12,698 nucleotides of DNA from Candidatus Bathyarchaeota archaeon. GTDB lineage: Archaea; Thermoproteota; Bathyarchaeia; TCS64. Where the stretch lies: NCBI GenBank assembly GCA_013619005.1, contig JABXKY010000052.1, positions 1-12,698 of the forward strand, written 5' to 3'. The notes beneath the pieces are model-generated. The model ran no database searches and had not been told where the DNA came from. It saw only the letters and a program-made list of their open reading frames with translations. Position numbers and translations under genes: made by a program. Position 1 is the first letter of the stretch; every line of letters begins with the position of its first letter. Shown here one piece after another: positions 7,229 to 12,698 of the stretch.

Positions 7229-7255
7229 CCTACTCGGGGTAGGGGTTCCACTTTT
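7229..7255 (+). terminator. Candidate terminator of the mch-fwd operon overlapping the cdhE stop
   Basis: Directly after the plus-strand stop, CCTAC (7229-7233) can pair with GTAGG (7239-7243) around a five-base loop, followed by TTTT at 7252-7255. The stem overlaps the cdhE stop codon. The stem is short and the T tract modest. Confidence 0.22.
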
Positions 7256-8642
7256 CCTCGACATATTTTGCGATGCCGCTGGAGTCAAGTGGTCCTACAG
7301 AGACGCTCCACCCCGAGGCCTCCTGTATCTCACCGCTTAGGCGAGCTGATCGACCTGGGATGATGATGTTCCTGTGCTTCACCATATCCTCCAGTTTGAA
7401 CTCCTTTATGGCCTCCGCTACCGAGTCAGCTGTCATCTTCCTGCCTGCCACGGCGCTCTCCACGCTCATACCCTCGCTGTCCACTACCAGCAGGTAGCTG
7501 TCAACCTTGGCGTTCTCGATGTCGTTGGCCACGGTGTAGTAGGTCAGGGCGAAGTTGGTGGTCATGAGCACCGGTGAATCCTCTGTCGGTGAACCTATGG
7601 TTATGACCTCTGGCTCTACTGAAACAGGCTTCCTAGGGTCCGTGTACAGGTTCGCCCTCAGGAATATCTGGGGTAGCAGCGACCAACCGCTTATCCCGTG
7701 CACCACAATCATGTCCGTGAACCTAGTGATGAGTGCCCCCGCTATCTGTGCCTCGTTCCACTCGTTTAGAACAGGGTCCTCCTCCGCTACTGCCCACGCT
7801 ACCATCGGCGCCCCCAGCAGGGGATAACCTAGGCCTTCCTCCTCCTCGTTTATCGAGTCCCATCTGAGAGCCGTGAAGGTATCGAGGTTGGTTGACATGT
7901 GCTCGATTGGCTGTGTGCCTGGGTCGAGTACTATATCCTCCAGTCCGTACTCCTCTAGGGTCAGGGCGATGCTCTTGAGCGTGTCAAGGTCCATCGGTGA
8001 ATACGCGACCAGCGGGCAACCGTATTTTAAGGCTAGCTCAGCCATTTCGGCCCAGTTGTCCTTGGTAGCCCCGTGGATAAGCGGACGTTTATCGGCCACC
8101 TGCTCCAGGCCCTTCTCCATGACCTTTGGGTCGTGGGCGCAGAGCATAAGGGGCTTCCGTGTCAGGTCGTTTGCCTTCTTAACTGTCTCCGCGAACTTCG
8201 CGGGGTCTCCGCTGGTAGACCTAATGGACAGCATGTCCAGGGTAAGGTCCATCCCGATGTAGTTGTAACTGAAATCGTTTAAGACGTGAACCCTAGTCTC
8301 GAACTCCTCGTCTGACATCTCGTCACTGACATCGATGGCGATAGCTGGCTGATTGAAGTAGGTGAAATCATGCCTGTAGAGGACGTACTCGCCCCCCAGA
8401 GTCAGCTTGTTTTCGCCTGTTCCAACCTCGACTGCCTTGACCGCGGGCTTGAGTAGCGCCCAGAGCTCCGCGTATGCTTCCGTGAACTCTGGGTTCAATA
8501 AGGGCTTGCACTCCTCAAGGAGTGCCTCCCGGTTCACCAGTTTGGCCGCGAAGGCCATGCAGTTGGTCTCGCCGCACTCATCGCAGTTGGTGCATGGTAG
8601 GAGCTTGTAAATCTGTATTGGGCTTAGCTCTTTCGCTGGCAT
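7230..8642 (-). CDS. cdhE: Acetyl-CoA decarbonylase/synthase gamma subunit (corrinoid Fe-S protein, large)
   Basis: CdhE is the large subunit of the corrinoid iron-sulfur protein, which takes the methyl group from methyl-H4MPT and passes it to the A-cluster of CdhC. The protein has 470 residues. The N-terminal [4Fe-4S] domain shows the classical C-x2-C-x4-C-x16-C pattern at Cys20, Cys23, Cys28 and Cys45; Cys17 is an additional nearby cysteine. The middle is a TIM-barrel with motifs such as DIVLDPGTQPIEH. The C-terminal cobamide-binding domain contains HRNIIIPGRSARLSGEIQE and ends in a GPLDSSGIAKYV segment. The start is ATG 8642, one base after the cdhD stop, with GGAGGT placed seven bases upstream on the minus strand. 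It is the last gene of the cdh operon. Confidence 0.95.
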   Translation of the reverse strand: MPAKELSPIQIYKLLPCTNCDECGETNCMAFAAKLVNREALLEECKPLLNPEFTEAYAELWALLKPAVKAVEVGTGENKLTLGGEYVLYRHDFTYFNQPAIAIDVSDEMSDEEFETRVHVLNDFSYNYIGMDLTLDMLSIRSTSGDPAKFAETVKKANDLTRKPLMLCAHDPKVMEKGLEQVADKRPLIHGATKDNWAEMAELALKYGCPLVAYSPMDLDTLKSIALTLEEYGLEDIVLDPGTQPIEHMSTNLDTFTALRWDSINEEEEGLGYPLLGAPMVAWAVAEEDPVLNEWNEAQIAGALITRFTDMIVVHGISGWSLLPQIFLRANLYTDPRKPVSVEPEVITIGSPTEDSPVLMTTNFALTYYTVANDIENAKVDSYLLVVDSEGMSVESAVAGRKMTADSVAEAIKEFKLEDMVKHRNIIIPGRSARLSGEIQEASGWSVSVGPLDSSGIAKYVEEKWNPYPE

Positions 8643-8643
8643 A

Positions 8644-9972
8644 TCACTTACCTCCTACGGTCACAGTGACCCAGTCTGTTACCTCTGTGGGTTTGTTTCC
8701 CTTCATGAGGTTGTCAATCGTTGACTTTAGCGCGTTCACTGCGGCTGGGTGCATCATCATGAAGTAATCCACGCCTGTTAGCAGCAGTGTCTGTCCTGTT
8801 ATGGTCTCCCATATGGGGCCACGCAGCTCCCTCGGGGCGAACTCTGGGCCCATCTTCATCCACGCCTCCCTGGCGGCCCACGCGTTGGTGGTCCCGCTGG
8901 ACATTGGGTGGTTGAGCTCTGGGTCGCCCTTGAGCGCGGCCAGTCTACACCTTTCCATTACGGTGAAAGCGTAGTCTAGGCCGTAGCCTAGTGCCGCGGT
9001 GGTGGTGTCCATGATTATCTGGGTCTTGTCGACGTGGTCGTAGAGTTTCCTGTTTAGCTCCCTTGCCTTGTTCACGTCCATTGATGTGAAAGCGACCACT
9101 GTGTTGTCGTGGTCGTTAATGAGTTTGGCAGATTTTTCGATGTCCATGTCTAGGGTGACCGAGTTGATGAGTAGGCGTTCGCCCTCGATCTGCTCGGAGA
9201 TAGCCGTGAAGACCGCGAGGTCTTTCTGTGGGTCCCCGCATCCTCCAATGCTTATTGGTACATCAACTGCCTGCAAGACCTCCTCTACCTTCTTGACCGC
9301 TGACTTTGGGGACGCGTCATCGATTAGAGGATCGATGGTGAGCAGGTGCAGGTTAATCATCTCGGCTCCGAACTTCTCGACGCATATACGGGCCCATTCA
9401 CCTGTATCATGCAGGAACTCCCTGAAGTGCATCTTAACGGCCTTGCTCAGGGGCACCTTGGGCCAGTCAAACACGTCAAGTGCAATAATTGGCCGGTTCT
9501 TCGGTGGCGTCTGAAAGTTGTAGAAGGCAGGAGCCTTCTGTCCGCCCAACGTATATGAGGTTGACCTTGTCCCGCCCTCGGTTTTTGTTGCACCGAGCTT
9601 GACCTCCACGATCTCGCCGACGTACGCTCCGGGTGGTATAGTGGTCTTTGCGGGTATCAGTGAGGTGGGTTTTACTTTGATTGGCGCCGGTTGGATTACC
9701 GCGTGCTGTGCGGGTAATGCCATAGGTGCCATCTGTGGCATTCCGCCGCCGAACACCTGTGACATCCGAGCGGCCGAGTCCCGTATGATCGCGAACTCAG
9801 AGGCCATCCTGTTCATAACTACAGGGTTCATCCCTCCACCGCTAGAGCTTACGCTGAGCTCGATCTCGTCTAGGTCGATTATTACGTCCTGGAGCTCGAT
9901 CTCCTGGAAGTTTGCGAGCTTCTCGAGTAGGTCGGCGCTGATGGGGAGGTTTATCTTTCTTTCCTTGGCCAT
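8644..9972 (-). CDS. cdhD: Acetyl-CoA decarbonylase/synthase delta subunit (corrinoid Fe-S protein, small)
   Basis: CdhD pairs with CdhE to form the corrinoid protein that shuttles methyl groups between H4MPT and acetyl-CoA synthase. The protein has 442 residues. An N-terminal helical segment (MAKERKINLPISADLLEKL, rich in charged residues) leads through a Gly/Met/Pro/Ala-rich linker (about 45-110) into a GAYVGEIVEVKLGAT beta domain. A TIM barrel follows, with features such as IIALDVFDWP, ISIGGCGDPQKD and MDTTTAALGYGLDYAF. The reading frame stays open upstream into cdhC to about 10359, but that part has no family resemblance. ATG 9972 has GGAG eight bases upstream, inside the last codons of cdhC, and gives the normal N-terminus. 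Spacing to cdhC is five bases. No cdhX/CooC-like gene intervenes between cdhC and cdhD. Confidence 0.95.
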   Translation of the reverse strand: MAKERKINLPISADLLEKLANFQEIELQDVIIDLDEIELSVSSSGGGMNPVVMNRMASEFAIIRDSAARMSQVFGGGMPQMAPMALPAQHAVIQPAPIKVKPTSLIPAKTTIPPGAYVGEIVEVKLGATKTEGGTRSTSYTLGGQKAPAFYNFQTPPKNRPIIALDVFDWPKVPLSKAVKMHFREFLHDTGEWARICVEKFGAEMINLHLLTIDPLIDDASPKSAVKKVEEVLQAVDVPISIGGCGDPQKDLAVFTAISEQIEGERLLINSVTLDMDIEKSAKLINDHDNTVVAFTSMDVNKARELNRKLYDHVDKTQIIMDTTTAALGYGLDYAFTVMERCRLAALKGDPELNHPMSSGTTNAWAAREAWMKMGPEFAPRELRGPIWETITGQTLLLTGVDYFMMMHPAAVNALKSTIDNLMKGNKPTEVTDWVTVTVGGK

Positions 9973-9977
9973 TGGGC

Positions 9978-11411
9978 TCACTCCTTCTCTGCCCTGATGA
10001 TTACCTTCTCTGCCCTGATCTTGGCGTTCTTTAGGATGATCTTGATTTTCATTCCCTGGGGCAAACCTACCATGGGTAAGGCGCTGGCGGGTAGCTCCAG
10101 TGAAGGAACAGTGAATCCTGCCATGGGCATCTGCTGCTGCATCACCTGTTGCTGAGGCTGTGCGACTGGTACCGGTTTCTTTTCCTCCTCGGGCTTCCAA
10201 GTGTCCACGATTGGGTGTTTCTTTTCCCTGAGCCATGTTTTGAGCTCGTCCATGCTGGACACGGTTTTCTCGGTGGCGATCTTGGGGGCTATCTCCTGGG
10301 GCATGTACTCCTTGATCCTGTCCATGATGTCCTCGGGCATCCAGACGACGCGGTCCCATCCTCCGTCAGCCTGCATGAACCTGGGGCTCCTCATGTACTC
10401 GATGCTTAGTCCGTGGAACCCGTCCACCTGCCTTCCTCCGGCAGTCAGGTCGCTAATCGTGACGAAGTCAAGACCATTCACCGTCTTGTCCCTGTAGTTT
10501 CGGTGCACCACCCCGTAAGCGTCCACCTCGGGTATGTAGAATGCGCATCCCTCGAAGCAGCCGCAGCTGGTGTGGGGGTAACCGAAACCGGTGTAGAGTT
10601 GAACCCTCTCGATCTCACCAAGGCTCTTTTCCCTGATGACCCTGTTCACCCCATCGTATTCACCTGTTAAACTGTCGATAATATTCCCTTTTGGGATCTC
10701 GAAAACGGGTCCCTTGGGATCTACCTTTGCCGTTGCCTTGCCGTCGAACCAGCTTATGGCCCCACAGTTTGCGTAACGCTGGGGTGTGATGACGCAGAGG
10801 TGCGTCGGTGCGAAGCTCTGGCAGAGGCTGCAACCGTAGAAGACTTCCACGTCGTCGTCGCTCATGCCTCTGGCCTTGGCGTCCCTTGACTCGTAGAGCT
10901 CCATGGCACTGTCGTAATACTCCTTGACCTTCTCAGGATCCGTGATGAAGGTGATCTGCATCTTCTCGATGAATGACATCTCACTCTTGTAAAGCCTGAA
11001 GAGGACCTTGGCGAACAGCTTCAAGGTGTTGAAGCCCTTCTGGTAGCTCTTCTTGCTCAGCCTCATCTGGATATCGTACCTCTGGTTCAGATGCATGAAG
11101 CCCTCGATGAAGTTGACGTACTCGTGGAGTCGTCTTTCTATTACGCCCTCCAAGTCCTTCTCTATCTCGGTACCGGCTACCTCAATGATCATGCCGAAGG
11201 GAACGTTTGTCCCCTCTGGTATGTCGGGTAGATCGTTTCCGATGATAGTGATTTTCTCGTCCTCAATCTCATCAAGCTCTTTTGCCTGGACTAGCTCGAA
11301 CTTGAAATCCTCCCTAGGTCCTCCAAGTTCGACCTGCATCTCTCTGCCCCTAATCCTTTCACCCTCGTAGATGATTCCTACATCTACAGGGATATCCTCA
11401 AACATTGACAT
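9978..11411 (-). CDS. cdhC: Acetyl-CoA decarbonylase/synthase beta subunit (acetyl-CoA synthase)
   Basis: CdhC assembles or cleaves acetyl-CoA at its Ni-Ni-[4Fe-4S] A-cluster. The protein has 477 residues, the short archaeal form without the bacterial N-terminal CO-dehydrogenase-docking domain. All A-cluster ligands are present with exact family spacing: Cys194, Cys197, Cys206 and Cys216 for the cubane, and Cys283 and Cys285 in SCGCFEGC for the distal nickel. The 67-residue distance between Cys216 and Cys283 matches the known spacing. After about residue 405 a Pro/Gln/Met-rich linker leads to a short basic C-terminal segment (KIKIILKNAKIRAEKVII) that contains a duplication. The start is ATG 11411, one base after cdhB, with GAGGAGG nine bases upstream; ATG 11405 is an alternative. 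Confidence 0.96.
   Translation of the reverse strand: MSMFEDIPVDVGIIYEGERIRGREMQVELGGPREDFKFELVQAKELDEIEDEKITIIGNDLPDIPEGTNVPFGMIIEVAGTEIEKDLEGVIERRLHEYVNFIEGFMHLNQRYDIQMRLSKKSYQKGFNTLKLFAKVLFRLYKSEMSFIEKMQITFITDPEKVKEYYDSAMELYESRDAKARGMSDDDVEVFYGCSLCQSFAPTHLCVITPQRYANCGAISWFDGKATAKVDPKGPVFEIPKGNIIDSLTGEYDGVNRVIREKSLGEIERVQLYTGFGYPHTSCGCFEGCAFYIPEVDAYGVVHRNYRDKTVNGLDFVTISDLTAGGRQVDGFHGLSIEYMRSPRFMQADGGWDRVVWMPEDIMDRIKEYMPQEIAPKIATEKTVSSMDELKTWLREKKHPIVDTWKPEEEKKPVPVAQPQQQVMQQQMPMAGFTVPSLELPASALPMVGLPQGMKIKIILKNAKIRAEKVIIRAEKE
9983..10019 (-). repeat. Two exact 16-base direct repeats, 21-base period, at the end of cdhC
   Basis: CCTTCTCTGCCCTGAT occurs at 9983-9998 and again at 10004-10019 on the plus strand. 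The 21-base period equals seven codons, so CdhC ends with IRAEKVI followed by IRAEKE. The copy nearer the stop also holds part of the ribosome binding site of cdhD. Confidence 0.9.
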
Positions 11412-11412
11412 C

Positions 11413-11961
11413 TTATGCTTCCTCCTCTAATCGTGATACAATTATCTCTATCGATTCCTTCCAGTCAGGCTCCGGCATCCAGCCTAGGCTCCACTTGGCG
11501 TTTGGCTGGTAGTTCCTGTCAAGGCTTACTGTTCGCAGGCTCATAGCGAAGTTTTTGAGCCCGGATTCCACGAGCCACTCCATGTAATACGCGAATCCCA
11601 TGAACACGACTGCGTCGTAGGGTCCTTTCCCGTCGAGACCCATCCATTCTGGGTCGCTTAGATATTTTCCCAAGACGAAAAGGGACATACTTTTGGCCTT
11701 GTCGTCTCCCCGTTTTCTGAACTCGCCCACCATGTGGGCTGTGGCTACGGCTGAGACCTTTGGGTTCTTCAGTGCCCTGATGGCTGAATCCACCAGGTCA
11801 CCGTCGTTTGTCTCGGTTTTAACTGAGTGCGATCCCACAACGAGAAGCGGTCTTTTCGCCTTGCTTATGAGGCTCGCCGCCACGTTGCCGTTTGGGAAGA
11901 TGTTTGCCTTGGTTGGACCTGCGATCTCAGCTGTCTGCCCTAGCTTTGTTTTAGTGGACAT
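11413..11961 (-). CDS. cdhB: Acetyl-CoA decarbonylase/synthase epsilon subunit
   Basis: CdhB is the small subunit that associates tightly with the CO dehydrogenase CdhA in the archaeal complex; it has a Rossmann-like fold related to flavin/TPP-binding domains and has been linked to FAD-dependent electron transfer. The product has 182 residues, of normal length. Signature stretches are AKRPLLVVGSHS (about 35-46), an ATAHMVGEF segment, GPYDAVVFMGFAYYMEWLV, and a C-terminal DRNYQPNAKWSLGWMPEPDW block, typical of archaeal CdhB. Its ATG overlaps the cdhA stop by one base (TGATG), with GGAGGAG just upstream, and its stop is one base from the cdhC start, so coupled translation is likely. CdhB is found in archaea and not in bacterial systems. 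Confidence 0.93.
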   Translation of the reverse strand: MSTKTKLGQTAEIAGPTKANIFPNGNVAASLISKAKRPLLVVGSHSVKTETNDGDLVDSAIRALKNPKVSAVATAHMVGEFRKRGDDKAKSMSLFVLGKYLSDPEWMGLDGKGPYDAVVFMGFAYYMEWLVESGLKNFAMSLRTVSLDRNYQPNAKWSLGWMPEPDWKESIEIIVSRLEEEA

Positions 11962-12698
11962 CAGCTTCTCCTCCTCACCATACGGTCGAGCAGAGTTGGG
12001 TCAGGGGACCCAATGTGATCCTCCACCCAGTTCTTCTCCTCCAGTGCCTTCATTACCTCGTCCCTCATGGTGAATGGGATGTCCTGGCTCCTCCTCACGT
12101 ACAGGTGCAGGTCATCCGGCATAGAACCGTAGTGCCTCTTGTGGAGGTCGATGTAGTGGGTTAGCTTTACCGCTCTCCCCTTGTTGGTGTCGTTGGGCCT
12201 CATGACAAGCTTGGAGATGAGGACTATGGCCTCTTCCTTTGTTTCGGCCGCGTAGAATAGGTGCTCTGGGGTTGGTCCTACGTAGACCTCCTCGCCGTCC
12301 CTGGCGTTGTAGACGATCCAGTCTGCCTCGTTGTCCTTGTCTCCTAGCAGCATCCTGCGGTACTTTGAGCCGTGTGGTCCGACAACGACTGGGATGCCTA
12401 GTCTCCAGCAGCCTGCCGCGATGGCAGCGGCTTTCTGACTCATTGCGCCCCATGCCACGCCTACGGCGCCTACACGGTTGTAGATGTAGTCAGCGATCTC
12501 CTCGTAGTTCCCCCTGAGGGGTCGTTTGGCGAATATGTTGGCGATCTTGATGGCTGCCCCTGTGATGTGACTGTTGGCTACGCAGCTGCCTACGTTTACG
12601 AGGCCTCCCGCGTCGAAGTGGCCCGGGTATTTCTCGTATAGGTTCTGGCCGTCCTCGTCCTTGGTCATGGCGATGTTCATGGCCGAGCAACCTGATGC
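11961..12698 (-). CDS. cdhA: Acetyl-CoA decarbonylase/synthase alpha subunit (Ni-CO dehydrogenase), C-terminal part
   Basis: CdhA oxidises CO or reduces CO2 at a Ni-4Fe-4S C-cluster, supplying the carbonyl group for acetyl-CoA. Only the last 245 residues are in the window; the reading frame is open at the right edge (upstream end of the gene). C-cluster ligand motifs are visible: ASGCSA (Cys at partial residue 4) and [10 protein letters not shown] (Cys39). These correspond to the TGCxA and GSCVxNS cysteines of other Ni-CO dehydrogenases. Cys97 in [10 protein letters not shown] is a candidate for the next ligand, but this assignment is inferred. GPHGSKYRR follows. The C-terminus ends in basic RRRS. 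The N-terminal ferredoxin-like cluster domain typical of archaeal CdhA is beyond the window. Confidence 0.94.
   Translation of the reverse strand, partial: ASGCSAMNIAMTKDEDGQNLYEKYPGHFDAGGLVNVGSCVANSHITGAAIKIANIFAKRPLRGNYEEIADYIYNRVGAVGVAWGAMSQKAAAIAAGCWRLGIPVVVGPHGSKYRRMLLGDKDNEADWIVYNARDGEEVYVGPTPEHLFYAAETKEEAIVLISKLVMRPNDTNKGRAVKLTHYIDLHKRHYGSMPDDLHLYVRRSQDIPFTMRDEVMKALEEKNWVEDHIGSPDPTLLDRMVRRRS

Noticed and set aside
7873..8262. 129-residue plus-strand open frame opposite cdhE
   Set aside because: It lies entirely within cdhE on the opposite strand and has a Ser/Arg-rich shadow composition.
9068..9514. 148-residue plus-strand open frame opposite cdhD
   Set aside because: It is an antisense shadow of a strongly supported coding gene, with Ser/Thr/Arg-rich composition and no recognisable motif.
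9973..10359. Upstream in-frame extension of cdhD overlapping cdhC by about 380 bases
   Set aside because: The extension is low-complexity, rich in Arg, Gly and His, and is the out-of-frame shadow of cdhC. ATG 9972 has its own ribosome binding site and gives the normal CdhD N-terminus.
11693..12073. 126-residue plus-strand open frame across the cdhA/cdhB junction
   Set aside because: It is antisense to two well-identified genes and shows no protein family features.
1..12698. CRISPR array, transposon, tRNA or other non-coding RNA gene
   Set aside because: Coding density is nearly complete, and no repeat-spacer pattern, transposase motif or terminal inverted repeats, nor tRNA-like cloverleaf was seen on reading both strands.

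Overview
The window comes from an archaeon that runs the tetrahydromethanopterin (H4MPT) form of the reductive acetyl-CoA (Wood-Ljungdahl) pathway. It carries formylmethanofuran dehydrogenase (Fwd) genes, Ftr, Mch and the five-subunit archaeal acetyl-CoA decarbonylase/synthase (CdhABCDE). CdhB and the short CdhC are archaeal hallmarks. No mcr or mtr gene is present, so methanogenesis cannot be inferred. The host could be a methanogen or a non-methanogenic acetogen-like lineage such as a Bathyarchaeia-type archaeon; this placement is a low-confidence guess. Genes are packed almost without gaps, no stretch over 300 bases lacks a gene, and no tRNA, rRNA, CRISPR array or mobile element was seen.

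Left part, plus strand (1-7228): the 3' end of mch, then fwdD, fwdB, fwdA, ftr, fwdC, a RimK-type ATP-grasp ligase and an archaeal predicted nucleotidyltransferase. Successive genes overlap or are separated by at most about a dozen bases, which suggests one transcript. The enzymes form a chain: Fwd reduces CO2 onto methanofuran, Ftr moves the formyl group to H4MPT, and Mch cyclises it to methenyl-H4MPT. The ATP-grasp gene probably adds an amino acid, perhaps glutamate, to one of these cofactors. The nucleotidyltransferase has no clear role. Start codons here are often not ATG, and fwdD has no ATG, GTG or TTG start at all; an ATA codon placed correctly behind a strong ribosome binding site is the best candidate.

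Right part, minus strand (12698 down to 7230): the cdhA 3' end, then cdhB, cdhC, cdhD and cdhE, all with ATG starts and tight spacing. They encode the Ni-Fe-S CO dehydrogenase, its epsilon partner, acetyl-CoA synthase and the two subunits of the corrinoid iron-sulfur protein. The CO dehydrogenase supplies the carbonyl, the corrinoid protein delivers the methyl group, and CdhC joins them with CoA.

The two operons converge, with stop codons one base apart at 7228/7230, so any terminator must lie inside the opposing gene. Candidate hairpins with T-rich tails are present on both sides. The core pathway is well known. The less-explained items are the fwdD start, the two accessory genes at the end of the Fwd operon, the absence of Fwd ferredoxin subunits and of a CooC-like gene, and a short duplication at the CdhC C-terminus.
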